This document shows, one piece after another, positions 11,623 to 21,480 of a stretch of 37,419 nt of DNA. The translations under genes were made by a program, and so were the position numbers. The stretch's first letter is position 1; every line of letters begins with the position of its first letter. The notes beneath the pieces were generated by a model, which worked only from the letters and a program-made list of their open reading frames with translations, did no database searches and was not told where the DNA came from. The stretch is from Fonticula-like sp. SCN 57-25 (taxonomy: Eukaryota; Nucleariida; Rotosphaerida): assembly GCA_001724245.1 (NCBI GenBank), contig MEDX01000034.1:1-37419 (forward strand), read 5' to 3'.

Positions 11623-12809
11623 ATGTCAAAGCCCACGGCGCTTGAGCGACTGGCGGCCGTTCTGCACGCCGACCAGGATCTGTCACTACCAGTGGGCGCT
11701 ATTCTGGTGCTCACTGCTATCGTTAAGGACAGTGAAGGTTTGCCGCTCTTGCACGTTGACTCTCTTTGCGTGTTCTGACGTCGCATGGTTGGCCCAGCCT
11801 CGACAACCTCGGAGCTCATTATGGAGCTCGAGGAGGCGGCCAAGGTTCTCGCGGTCGAGACCAAGCGCTCGATATCACTTTCAGCTGGCTGCGGCCTTTT
11901 CCTTCGCTTTGTCACGCGGACGTCGATGGACGTGACGGTGCGGCTTCACCTTGAGCATTCCGCGGCCCTAATCACATTTGTACCAGGATTTTCAAGAGTT
12001 GAGAGAGAGGATTATTGAGCGCGGCGAGTCGTTCCTGGAGCGCGCAGTTATTGGCAAGGAGCGCGTTGCGCGCCTCGGCGCTCAGTTCATTCACGACGGC
12101 ATGGTACTTTAGGCGAGCTTTGCAATGGTCGAGGGCCTAACTAGTCGCTACTTTGCTCAGGTGCTCCTAATCCATTCGTACTCGCGCATGGTCATCGGTC
12201 TCCTGCTACAGGCGGCCAAGTCCAATAAGCGCTTCACGGTATATATCACAGAATCGCGGTCGACGGACAGCGGGTACTGCATCTTTCTAGCTCTTCTTCT
12301 CTTTCCCTTTGTTAATCGCAGCCGTCGTGGTCGACAGGTACTGGGCCGCGCGCCAGCTTCAAAAGGCGGGAATCCCCGTCGAGGTTGTCCTGGACGCCGC
12401 AGTGGCGTTCGTGATGGACAAGGTGGACATTGTGCTTTCTGGCGCCGAGGGCGTCGTTGAGAGCGGTGGCATCATCAACCAAATTGGCACGTACCAGGTG
12501 GCAGTGGTGGCCAAGGCCGCCAACAAGCCGTTCTACGTCGTCGCGGAGAGCTACAAGTTTGTCCGCATTTTCCCGCTCAACCAGAACGACCTGCCGTCCA
12601 CCGCCACCAGCAACCTCAACTTTGTCCATGATAGCATCAAGGGCGAGTCGTCCTGCAGCTGCAAAGTACACCCCCACTCGAAGGACTTTCCATTACTGGC
12701 GCCATCGGTCGACTACACCCCGCCAAACTACATCACGCTCTTGTTCACGGACCTCGGCGTGCTCACACCGTCGGCCGTAAGCGACGAGCTCATCAAGCTC
12801 TACTACTAG
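11623..12809 (+). CDS. EIF2B1: translation initiation factor eIF2B subunit alpha
   Basis: Exons 11623-11737, 11798-11937, 11987-12103, 12161-12273 and 12338-12809 give 318 aa, close to the 305 aa of the human protein. eIF2B is the guanine-nucleotide exchange factor for eIF2; the alpha subunit (yeast GCN3) is regulatory and senses phosphorylated eIF2 in the integrated stress response. Conserved blocks: [72 protein letters not shown], and the C-terminal signature [19 protein letters not shown]. Splice sites were chosen so that length and residues match the family without gaps, including an acceptor at 12337 that sits just after an earlier AG. It shares a roughly 118-bp upstream region with the septin gene if the latter starts at 11504. 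Confidence 0.97.
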
Positions 12810-13002
12810 ACATGCCGAGGAAGCGGCACTTTTCGCATTCGATTTGCGCTACTCATTCATTGCTTTTATAACATTCTGTCACATAAACCACACACGACAA
12901 AGGAAAGGGACTGGGTTCAAATAGAAATAGGCACCATACAAAATTATGAAAAGAACTAAACCAAGAGCGCACGCGGATGGCCCGCCATTCGCGTGTGCTG
13001 CA

Positions 13003-13554
13003 CTAGAGCGCCGCGCCGCCAGACTTGAAGACGCGCTTTGGCCTGTGCACAAACACTTGCCAGACACTCAACGGAAACACGACAAGGCCGATGATTAGCA
13101 TCGCGACTCCACCGTCCTCTATTCAAACCAGCCCCTCAGCGTTAGCCCAATGCGCAGCGACTTAATAGGGCGGCGTACGGTTCACTCCCGCGCAGACGCC
13201 CCCCGGCGGCGGCGTTCCGATGGCCGCCAGGTAGGTGAACCTCAAGCATGTAATACCAAATGCAATAAGAAGAACGCCTCCAATGCAAAAAGACGCAGCC
13301 AATATAAGCTGCGGCCACTTGTTTTCAAAGCCCACTGCGACGGCTGCGCTGGCGGGCCGCGAAGTCGCACCGGTAAGGGAAATTTCGGTCTGCGGGAAGA
13401 GGATCGACCGACGGTTTCCTGCGCTCGCCGGCGTGTCCAAGATCGCATTATCTGTCCCGCGCACAATCCTCGGCCGCATTACGACAACGGGCTCGGCCTC
13501 TGGCTCGTCATCCTGCCGGTCCACTTCGTAGTCATCCCCGCCCCAGTCGTCCAT
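13003..13554 (-). CDS. TMEM230/DUF872-like small membrane protein
   Basis: Two exons (13554-13179, 13118-13003) encode 163 aa. The N-terminal half is acidic and polar (MDDWGGDDYEVDRQDDEPE) and should be cytosolic. Two hydrophobic segments follow: one around LILAASFCIGGVLLIAFG and one around VAMLIIGLVVFPLSVWQV, the second encoded mostly by exon 2, with a short basic tail PKRVFKSGGAAL. This plan, and the feel of the second segment, resembles TMEM230/TMEM134 (DUF872) proteins of endosomes and secretory vesicles, where the second helix also reads as 'LIIG..VF.PG'. The match is by pattern only. Three reverse-oriented CCAAT boxes lie 68-115 bp upstream of the ATG. Its 3' end faces the eIF2B alpha gene. 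Confidence 0.65.
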
Positions 13555-13621
13555 GGTGTTTTGCTTGACACGACAGGTGCTGACCGACCGAACGGGTTGG
13601 ATACAAAAATGCTCGCATGTG

Positions 13622-13669
13622 ATTGGTGCGGATGAACCTCGAACTATCGTGATTGGATAATGTAATTGG
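13622..13669 (-). promoter_or_regulatory. three CCAAT boxes before the TMEM230-like gene
   Basis: ATTGG occurs on the plus strand at 13622-13626, 13652-13656 and 13665-13669, so CCAAT lies on the coding strand 68-115 bp upstream of the ATG at 13554. The first two read CCAATCAC and CCAATCAC-like, the classic NF-Y/HAP site. They sit in the 135-bp gap between the TMEM230-like start and the end of the Nudix gene. Confidence 0.45.
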
Positions 13670-13689
13670 AACAAAATAAAGAATGAAAG

Positions 13690-14352
13690 TTACAAGGCAT
13701 GAGGGACAAAATGCAAGAGGGCAGGAGACGGGGCCTCGAGGGAGTAGTTGGTGATGGTTTCCTCGTTGGCCTGGGTGAAATAGCCGCGTGCGGTGTTGCC
13801 TGAAAGTACCCCTGGAAGCCAAATGGCGTCGTCGCCCCACATGAGCTTGTATGGGATATCCTACGGCGGCGGTCATCATCAGTCGTGCGCCCCGCACTTT
13901 CCACGCACCCAGCGCGTACCTGCAAGTCAAACCATTGCGGCCGCATCTCGTCGCTCTCTTGCGGCGTGCCGGTGAACTTGTGGCACAGAAAAACTCGCAC
14001 GTGCAGCAGTTTGTTGAGCGTCGCAATGTCAAACGTCATCTCGGCTACTTCCACCAGCTCCTGAGCGACGAGCCCGCTCTCTTCCAGCAGCTCTTTGGCA
14101 ACTGTTTAGCCAGCAAAACAACGCGCGTGCCAATCACCTGACACCGAAATTACCCCTTTTCCTTTTCGTACCCCGCGCGGCAGCCTCCAGGAGCGTCTCT
14201 CCCTGCTCAATCTTTCCACCAAAGCCGTTCCACTTGTTCATGCCAAATCCACGCTTCTTCATGCCAAGCAGAATGCGGGCGCCCACCATGCCTTCCGCCT
14301 CGCCGTCGATGGGGTACACCAGCGTGAGCTCCTGTGTCGGCCTTTCGGTCAT
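13690..14352 (-). CDS. NUDT1: MTH1-type Nudix hydrolase (oxidised purine nucleotide pyrophosphatase)
   Basis: Exons 14352-14172, 14092-13920 and 13860-13690 give 174 aa. MTH1 hydrolyses 8-oxo-dGTP and related nucleotides to monophosphates, cleaning the nucleotide pool. The entry motif [13 protein letters not shown] is diagnostic of MTH1. The Nudix box fits the 23-residue consensus at residues 46-68 (GKIEQGE...[11 protein letters not shown]), but only if the first intron ends at 14093, after CCAAAG; the earlier CAG would add three residues inside the box. Later blocks [15 protein letters not shown] and [11 protein letters not shown] hold the substrate-pocket Trp and the two Asp found in human MTH1. 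The C-terminus is longer than a minimal Nudix fold by a short tail. It diverges from the unknown gene at 14442. Confidence 0.95.
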
Positions 14353-14401
14353 CGTTTCGTCGCTGCCTGATCTGGAGGTGGTTTGGCGCCACTCCAGCCG
14401 G

Positions 14402-14406
14402 CCAAT
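14402..14406 (+). promoter_or_regulatory. CCAAT box between NUDT1 and the next gene
   Basis: CCAATCAG lies in the 89-bp divergent spacer, 36 bp before the ATG at 14442 and 50 bp before the Nudix ATG at 14352. It could serve either gene. Confidence 0.35.
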
Positions 14407-14441
14407 CAGATCACGTCTAGAGAAAAAGCGTGCTGAAGAGC

Positions 14442-15140
14442 ATGGACGACGTGGTGCAGGTGGACGAGTTTGAGTTTGAGGCGTCGGTCTCCCCGCCGCT
14501 GACGCGGCCAACGTCGCCGGCAGCGCCACTTGTGCGAACGCATGTTGAGCCAGCGCCGCTGCAGCTCGCTTCTAGGCTCAATGGCGGTGTGACGTCGCCA
14601 TCGCGATCCCCGCGTCGGCGCCGTGTGCCCGAGCGACTGGACGCCGCCCTACTTATGCAAACGACGCGGCTGCACCGGTTCGAACCGTCAGCGGACGCCG
14701 AGACGATGACGTATCGCACGCCGCTACAGATCCAGGAGGACGCGAGGAGGAAGCTATGGGAGTCGACGATCTTTGTGGAGGTGGATGAGCTGCGGCCGCT
14801 TGGATTCCTCCGTGGGGAATCTGTCAAGCAGCAGCTCGAGAAGGAGAGGAGGGAAGTTTCGTCATCGTCCGATTCAGAAGAGGACACAGTGTACTCGTCC
14901 GACATTCTGCATCTAGACTCTCCGGCAAGCTCGGAGGCGGACGAGTTGCACGACGGCAGCAGCACAGAGGCACTATCGGCCGACTGGCTGCCACCGTTTC
15001 ACATGGAGCTGCCTGTGGCGCGGGAAGGGAGAGGGGCGGACCACGTGCAGCAAGAAAAGGACGCGGACTGGTTGAAGGGGGCCTCGCTTGCTTGGGAGGC
15101 TGCAGGGATGGCCCGGCCCGCTTTCGCTCTCCACACATAA
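14442..15140 (+). CDS. disordered acidic protein of unknown function
   Basis: A single uninterrupted 232-codon frame. I do not recognise it. The first 90 residues are rich in Pro, Ser and Ala with a basic patch [17 protein letters not shown] short predicted-helical core follows (about 95-145: [16 protein letters not shown], then VDELRPLGF and [11 protein letters not shown]), the likeliest conserved part. After it come a Ser/Asp/Glu run ([10 protein letters not shown]) that looks like a casein-kinase-2 target, and a final segment with three Trp in acidic context. I start at ATG 14442; an upstream GTG adds nothing. Third-position bias toward G/C matches the neighbours, and divergence from NUDT1 with a CCAAT box between supports a real gene. 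It faces the SUCO-like gene tail to tail. Confidence 0.65.
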   Translation: MDDVVQVDEFEFEASVSPPLTRPTSPAAPLVRTHVEPAPLQLASRLNGGVTSPSRSPRRRRVPERLDAALLMQTTRLHRFEPSADAETMTYRTPLQIQEDARRKLWESTIFVEVDELRPLGFLRGESVKQQLEKERREVSSSSDSEEDTVYSSDILHLDSPASSEADELHDGSSTEALSADWLPPFHMELPVAREGRGADHVQQEKDADWLKGASLAWEAAGMARPAFALHT

Positions 15141-15367
15141 CACGGCACACGGCAACGCGCGTGTCGTTTTGTAATCCTAGCTGCATGTATTTTTTTTAAT
15201 TCTTGGCCGCCGCAGAATGGCTCTTTCATAGCGAAAGGAGGCTTTATAGTTTGTGCCAACTCGGATTGAATATATAGTTGTATTCAAACATGGTAGTGAT
15301 ACATAAATTAGTAAACTGAATAGAGTACACGAACGGGTCAACATCCAAAAATACTTTCGCTTTTCTC

Positions 15368-16893
15368 TCAGCGCATGCTCGGCGATGCGCCAGGGCTCGC
15401 CTTTGGTGAAGAAAAGGAAAATCTCCCCAGCACACGAGGGCACGACACGCGCAGGGCCAGCGTAACCAGCCAGAGACCACCGACAACGAACAGCATGTAA
15501 CGTAGTCCCGCCATCTGCGCCTGCTGCGCCACAATAATCTGCCGCATTTCCTCCAAGGCCCCTTCGCCCCCTTTCACCTGCATCGCAAGCGCCTCGACGC
15601 GCTCCGACAGTTGCGAGTGCGACAGCGAGAGACGCGCGTTGCGCTGGCGGTTCTGCCTCTGGACGGAATTGAGGGCTGCAAAGAAAAGGACGCCACAAAC
15701 ATTGAGCATCGCGCTACTAGTCAATGAGGCTACGTACCTTCATTGAGCGCCTGCCGCTGCACGTCGAGATAGCGAGCTGTGAGGGTCGCATTGGCTTCCA
15801 AGCGGGAGAGCCGCCGCGTGAGCATTGTGAAGATGCTCTCTTCGGAAGCGTCGTCCTGCCGCCACGCGTCGTCATCCGGCGACTAGAGAAGCCGTGTGTT
15901 AGTTGCAAGTCACACTGGCCGCGCCTTCTCGTCCACACAGCGTACCCTTCCAACGTCGAGCGTGTCCTTGAAGCGCGCAAAGTACTCAACATCGTAGGAC
16001 TCGCTGCCGTCGCCGTCGGGTGCTTCGCTCGAGCCACCCCGGTCTGCCGGGATCGCTGCGAGCGCGTACTGCTGCTGCCCCGAGTTAATAATCCGCGGCG
16101 GAACCTGGTTCTGCTGGAATGCCTGCATCATGGTGACGCCATGAACTCTGAGGCGCGTGAGAGGGCAGTAGTGCTCGTTGTTGTAGTGACTGTGGATGTC
16201 GATGCGGATGTAGCGCGCCCAGAGCCTCGGCGCTTCGATGGCAAATATCTGGTCCGTGCGAGCATTCGCGGCGGTGTATTCTCCAAGCGTCGTCCACGCG
16301 TCCATTTGCTCGGAGGGCGGCAGCGTGCCGCTCGCCCTGACAGAAAAGTCGCGAAAAACTCCCGAAAACAGCTCGTGGTTCCCAAGCACCACCGTGTCAA
16401 TGAGAATGCTGTCGCACAGTTCAACGACAACGAATTTCGGGTCAGCAGTGCACGGCAAGAGCATGTAGCGGTCGCGGTCCTCGATCTGGATCGCCGTCAC
16501 GCCCTGCGCTTCCTTGCTCGCCATCACCACTTTGGCGCTGCAGTCAATCGAAGCATAGTTGAAGCGGTCGTCAGTTACACCGCGCCAATCAGGCGAAGCC
16601 TTGCCCTGGGAGCCGCCACCACTGTCACCATTAATTCCGCGGTCAAAGACGCTTCCGTCGCCACTGCCGCCGTTCAACGTGTCTCTAAAGTGCACGTCAT
16701 GCGTTGAGGACCATTCGGAGAAGGTCGGAACCCCAAACGGTACGGGGCCAAGGAGACCGCCCCCGACAGGCTTGAGCGGGCTTTGATACAAATTATCAGT
16801 CGTGTTGAAGTCGAGAGAGTACCACGACTCGGACGCGCACTGCGTGGCTAATAAAGCCACCGTGATCGCCCACGCGAAACCTATCCGCGTCAT
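15368..16893 (-). CDS. SUCO/SLP1-type SUN-domain membrane protein
   Basis: Exons 16893-15946, 15882-15738 and 15675-15368 give 466 aa. Residues 1-22 form a signal peptide (basic start, then FAWAITVALLATQCA). The SLP1-type SUN domain covers about 112-256: FNYASIDCSAKVV, DRYMLLPC, FVVVELCDSI, NHELFSGVFRDF, and HYCPLTRLRVHGVTMM with the paired cysteines typical of this branch. After a Gly/Asp linker comes the second family mark, ESIFTMLTRRLSRLEANATL, a coiled coil, and one membrane helix near the C-terminus (MLFVVGGLWLVTLAL). These proteins (yeast SLP1, animal SUCO/OPT) sit in the ER/nuclear envelope; SLP1 with EMP65 protects soluble ER proteins from degradation. It is far shorter than vertebrate SUCO (over 1200 aa) and nearer the yeast size. 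It diverges from HSBP1 across about 100 bp. Confidence 0.92.
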
Positions 16894-16994
16894 GCACGCA
16901 CGCACGCACACACCGATGCAAACTGCAAACTGGGTCCGTTGTGGAACGCTTTGAAGCCGACCGAATCCGACCAAACCGACTTCAGGGCGAAGAG

Positions 16995-17406
16995 ATGGCG
17001 GACAACAATGCAGCTGGTGCGCCCTCGGGCGGGGTGCCGTCACCGTCGACCCCGCAGGAGCTCAACTCTTTTGTGCGTACCATTACCATGTGTATGATGG
17101 CGAACATTGTAGCTAACGTTTCATGCGGTTGCGCTTAGGTTGAAAATCTTCTCACCACGATGGTACGCAGGGACGCTTTTTGATTGTCGACTAATGTGTG
17201 TCGATTGCGCCAAACAGCAAGTACGGTTCGAAGACATGAGCAAGCAGATTCTCTCGAAAAGTGCGCTTTGACATGTTGGGGTGTGCACCGCTAACTTTTT
17301 GGCGTTAGTCGACGACATGAACGCGCGCGTGGACGAGATGGAGAAGAACATTGGGGCCCTCATTGAGCAGGCGAACGTTGCCGAGGGCCAGCCAGGGAGC
17401 AAGTGA
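16995..17406 (+). CDS. HSBP1: heat shock factor binding protein 1
   Basis: Four exons (16995-17072, 17139-17162, 17218-17260, 17309-17406) code for 80 aa, the usual family size. HSBP1 is a small coiled-coil protein that forms trimers or hexamers, binds the trimerisation region of heat shock factor and dampens the heat-shock response; it also supports WASH complex assembly. The signature blocks are VENLLTTMQVRFEDMSKQIL and IDDMNARVDEMEKNIGALIE, with hydrophobic heptads throughout. Exon 2 is only 24 nt (eight codons). The N-terminal 20 residues are a low-complexity Ala/Pro/Ser leader. A canonical AATAAA lies 34 bp after the stop. Confidence 0.96.
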
Positions 17407-17439
17407 AGTTGCCTCATTGAATAGCTCATCTCTGTGTGC

Positions 17440-17445
17440 AATAAA
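17440..17445 (+). terminator. HSBP1 polyadenylation signal
   Basis: AATAAA begins 34 bp downstream of the HSBP1 TGA, in AT-rich sequence, the expected place for 3'-end processing. It is the only textbook signal I see this close to a stop codon here. Confidence 0.6.
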
Positions 17446-18002
17446 GCATAAAATATGGATGTGATGTCGATGGAAAATGACGCCGAGTCGTTGGTGTGCA
17501 AGGCGGATAAAAGCAGCACCTTCGCTGTCGTCCGTTGACGGCCGCTTGCTGTCTGTTGCCCCACTGTGTTGCTCCTTTTAAATTTATTTTTTATAAAGTG
17601 GACTTTTTCTTTCGTTTGCTGGTTTATTTTTATCATCTGCCGTCCCGCTTTCGCGCAACGGATATGTTCTTGGCCCTGCGCGAAAGTCTGAATTGCACAC
17701 AGTGGATAAAAGAGTGCAATACAAAGCGAGTGCATTTTATTCTTTTATACAGCAATCCGCGACCTGCAAGGCGGCCGTTGGTATAATTATTTCTGAGTCT
17801 CTATCGATCCCCGTTTGCTACATTAGACGGGAGCACTGCACCACGGTCCCCGGGGTGAGATGCGCTATGGTAATAGGCCCGACCGCTGATATGAATTTAA
17901 CGCCATTCAGCGCCCTCAATTGCAAAGGCCGTCAATTGCCCTGCAGCCCCCCTTACAACTTGCCGACGTCGAATTCAGAGTGCTGTTTTCGTTGAGCGAT
18001 AG

Positions 18003-18044
18003 CCAATAAAAAAGCGCGCCAAATCTCCTGGATGTTTGACCAAT
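18003..18044 (+). promoter_or_regulatory. CCAAT pair before Rab3GAP1
   Basis: CCAAT at 18003-18007 and 18040-18044 (the latter CCAATCAC) lie 85 and 48 bp upstream of the Rab3GAP1 ATG at 18092, a usual spacing for NF-Y/HAP-type core promoters. Confidence 0.5.
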
Positions 18045-18091
18045 CACATCGTGGCTTCGCGCGTCATCACTGACTGCGGCAGCGTTGAAAC

Positions 18092-21000
18092 ATGGCCGAC
18101 GATGAGGAGGGCGTCTTTGAGATCGTCGATCACTCTGCGGCTTCGCAATGGGAGCGGTTTGTTGCGTCAATATGCGAACTATTAAGCGGCTGGCGGCTTG
18201 GTAGTGACCTGTCAGCGAGCACGCTTCTGCATTCGAGCTTCCTTGCTCAGAGCACGGGCACCGAAGCCCCGGCGGCTCACAGCGGCGTCTTGGACGAGAT
18301 CGTTTTGTATAACAACCAGAGTTATTCTCTAACGTATTTCCCTGCTGGTGCGTGTCATTTCATTTTTAATTGTTGCCTTTTCATTGATTCCGCGTATTTT
18401 AGTGGCGGGGAATCCAGACACGCGGTGGCGAACGGTACGCGCCCTTGTCGCGCACGTTTATTAGTACGCTAATCACTGTCGTGTGCCGCAGAGGCACCAT
18501 ACGCTCCAAGAATGGCACGATGTGGGCGACATGCTTCTTCTGGGACCCAACACAGACGACGTTGTCGCGCAGTCGACCGCGACGATGCTGTTGTCTTCGC
18601 TGTGCCTCGCGCAGCAGGAGGCTGGGTCCGTCGATCTTTCCTCTCCCTTTCTCGCGCGCTTATCTAACCGTGTTTTTGGCAGAACTTTGCTACCTTGCTT
18701 TGTTCCGGTTGGCCATCTGGCCGATCAGCGGTACATTGGAAGCGCCATGCTGCCGGACGGCATAGAGCTCAATTTTAGCGTGTCCCTCGAGCGCCGGATC
18801 CCAAAGGCGCTGGCGCATCTTCCGTCTCTCTGGGCGCTTCTTGAGAGCAAGATCCCGCCGCGCCCGGCCGAAGAGGAGCCCCAGAGTCTTATACCGACGT
18901 GCTCGGCGCGCTACGCATTCGATATGCACAACTCGTATCGCGACGAATGGCGCTCATCGATTGTCCCGTCGGTGCGTGCCCCCGCACTTGTTTCATTTGT
19001 CGCATTTTGCTCAAGCGGTGGCCCAGGCGAACCCGTTTCACGTGCTGTCGTGGGGCCCCTTGGTGGACCCTCTCGGTCACATTTCTCTGTCCGCCGAGTG
19101 GTCCGCTCTGCCCGAAGAGAGCGTCACAGACATTGATTTTGGTGAGCGCCTGGACGTTGCCGCGGCGGATGCCTGGCGCGCCTCTGCGCATTTTCGCAAG
19201 CGCATCCGCTCGCCTGCCGCAGCGTCGTTTCGTCAGCTCGTGGCCGCGGCACTAGAGCTGTGCTCGGTGTCGCTCGAGGGCCTGGTGGACGTGGCGGGCG
19301 ACGACGGCGTCGGGGCGCGCCTTGTCAACACGGTTGAGTCGACCCTCCAGCACGTGCTTGGCTCTGCCCGGCGAGGCAACGCCAGCGACATTCAGTCGCC
19401 CATCTACATTGCCGCTGCCGTCGCAGCGACGTTTGGCGAGTCGGCACCGCGCGTCGACCGCTTCGACGGCGGCGACAGCGACGACGATGATGACCGCGAT
19501 GCAGAAAAGCCCGCGGAAAAGGACCGACCGGCGGCCGACGCGGCCGACCAGGTGGACAGCATCATTGCGAATGTAAAGTCGGCGCCGCCAGGGTCGGTCG
19601 CGTGGCGCATCGGCATTCTTCTCGCTTCGCTCATCGAGGACAGGAGCATGCAGGTGCGCCTTTTGCTTTCACTGCCCATGTGCCTGCCATTTTTGTGCTC
19701 ACATTCGCCTTTATATTACAATGATTGTGCGACGAAATAGGCGCTGGCGCAGTTTTGGAACGAGTTTGTGCGCCGGACACGTCTTTCGTGGGAAGGCCGC
19801 GTGCCGGTAAAGTGCGTTCCAGCTGGCCCGCCCAACCTGCGCAACTGCCTCCTGCACCAGAAGCTTCAGATGCTCAACTACTGCATTGTGCGGTCGAGGG
19901 CGCGCTCGTCTCGTCTCGACCCTGAGCGATCGTTTGACATGGCCGACTCCCCGTCCCCCCTGGACGCCGGCGCGTTCTCTGACACCGACGTCGTCTCAAA
20001 CTCTGGAGCGTACTCTGACCCTGAGCTGATTCCGTCCGACGTGGACGACAGCGACGACGACGACGACGTCTTTTACGACACGTTTGAGAGCGCAGAAGAT
20101 GCGGCGTCGGGCGGCATGTCGGGCGCCGTGAGCCGCGGCGCGAACCGCCAACTGGATGCGCTGTATCTCCTGGAGAACCCGTCGCGTCCGCTGATGGTGC
20201 CGCACACGCAGGACCTTGGCGCCATGACCGAGGATATGGTGGAAGAGCAGCAGGCGGTGTTTGAGCAGCTTGGCACATCAGCGGATGGCGCGCTCGCTCG
20301 CGCCCGCTTGCAGGTTGCATCGCTGGAGAGCGACATGTCGGCGTTCAAGGCAGCGAACCCGGGCTGCGTCCTGCAGGACTTTGTGCGGTGGCACTCGCCC
20401 AACGACTGGGCACCGGAAGGCACGGCGCCGCTCGGCCGACTCAGTGCTCGCATGGAGGAGCCCGGGAACCTGTGGCGCACAACATGGGAGGCGGTACCAG
20501 CGGTGCCCGCAGACAAGCAAAAGCCGCTTTTCAACGCGGAGCAGGAGGCAAACAAGGTCCTCCACTATATCGAGAATCTCAGCATCGCAGAGCTGATAGA
20601 GCAGTACGCACTGTCACACGCGTGATGAGCGCGAGTACTGATGTGCTCGCCATGTACATAGGATGCTCCCCATCGTGTGCGTCGCATTCATCGAGTCGCT
20701 CTTGAGGTGCGAGCAGTTGCGGCGCGTCCCTTCTGTCACGGCGCGCCTAGGCGAGTTCACTGACCGTGTGAGCCGCTTCCCGTGGCGGTCGCTGAGGTGC
20801 GCCTCTTTTTTGAAATCCTATTTTGCCAACATTCGCGCGCAGCGACATGTCGAGCCACACGGTCGACGCGCTGAATGAGCTTTTGTTGTCGATGCAGCGG
20901 GCCGAGGACGAAGCGGCTCGCGCCACGTCGCTTCTTAGCCAGTTGCCCGGCCAGGCAGCGTTTGTGGAGAAGCTGCTGGCGTCCGATACGTCGCCGGTGC

Positions 21001-21224
21001 TGCTCGATAGGCACGAGCGCGCCCTCATAGGAAAGCTGTTTGTCGAGTCTAGTGGGCGCATGGCATTTGCCTCGCCAGAGTCCCGCGAGTTTGTCATCTC
21101 TGTCACGGCCCCGCGCCCACACTGTTCGTCTCGGCCCGTCCCGCTGCGGATGTACGCGTCGTTTAGGGCAAACGAGCTGCGAATCGCAGAGACGCTAGGG
21201 CAGGATACGGTCTTTCTGCAGTGA
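18092..21224 (+). CDS. RAB3GAP1: Rab3 GTPase-activating protein catalytic subunit
   Basis: Seven exons (18092-18347, 18403-18434, 18492-18971, 19027-19653, 19741-20603, 20662-20796, 20843-21224) encode 924 aa; the human protein has 981. Rab3GAP1 with Rab3GAP2 stimulates GTP hydrolysis by Rab3 and acts as exchange factor for Rab18 at the ER and lipid droplets; it also affects autophagy. Matching blocks in order: VFEIVDHSAASQWERF at the start, GPPNLRNCLLHQKLQMLN, a long acidic stretch, PMTEDMVEEQQAVF-like HTQDLGAMTEDMVEEQ, FKAANPGCVLQDFVRWHSP with the catalytic arginine in VRW, LSARM, EANKVLHYIE, and the conserved C-terminus REFVISVTAPRP...LRMYASF with ELRIAE.LGQDT. Exon 2 is only 32 nt. Two Asp/Glu-rich insertions (near 19470-19530 and 20030-20100) are typical of the disordered linkers of the family. 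Confidence 0.96.
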
Positions 21225-21480
21225 TCACGCTTTGGGGCGATATCTAGGTGGATTGGGGCTGGCTTAACTGTATCCTTTTGATGGGCGGCGGCAATGAGAA
21301 ACATATTTTGTTCCGTGGCCAGTATCGCATGACAAACATTCGATCGCTGTTCACGCGCGGCGCGCCGCATTGAAACTTGTATAAAATGCATTGTTTGGAT
21401 ATGAAAAGCTCTACAAGAAACACAATATACACGATACGAAGAGCGGGAAACAGGTCCTCTCGACACCCTGCCCGAACGGC

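Larger units (their letters stand above)
17407..18091. other. long spacer between HSBP1 and Rab3GAP1
   Basis: This 685-bp spacer is the longest between two recognised genes and separates two same-strand genes. It begins with the HSBP1 3' end (AATAAA at 17440) and ends with the Rab3GAP1 promoter (two CCAAT boxes). A minus-strand open frame covers 17735-17121 but runs antisense through HSBP1 exons and introns and looks spurious. I found no tRNA boxes, U6 or other snRNA landmarks, and no repeats. Confidence 0.5.

Noticed and set aside
14676-14690. GGTTCGAACC, which resembles a tRNA B box
   Set aside because: It lies inside an open coding frame and no matching A box, acceptor stem or T-rich end is found nearby.
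15724-16707. 327-codon plus-strand open frame opposite the SUCO-like gene
   Set aside because: Antisense shadow; the minus strand carries a clear SUN domain, signal peptide and in-frame splice sites.
17121-17735. 204-codon minus-strand frame over HSBP1 and its 3' region
   Set aside because: It runs through HSBP1 exons, introns and 3' untranslated sequence alike, has no recognisable motif and no codon bias, so I consider it chance.
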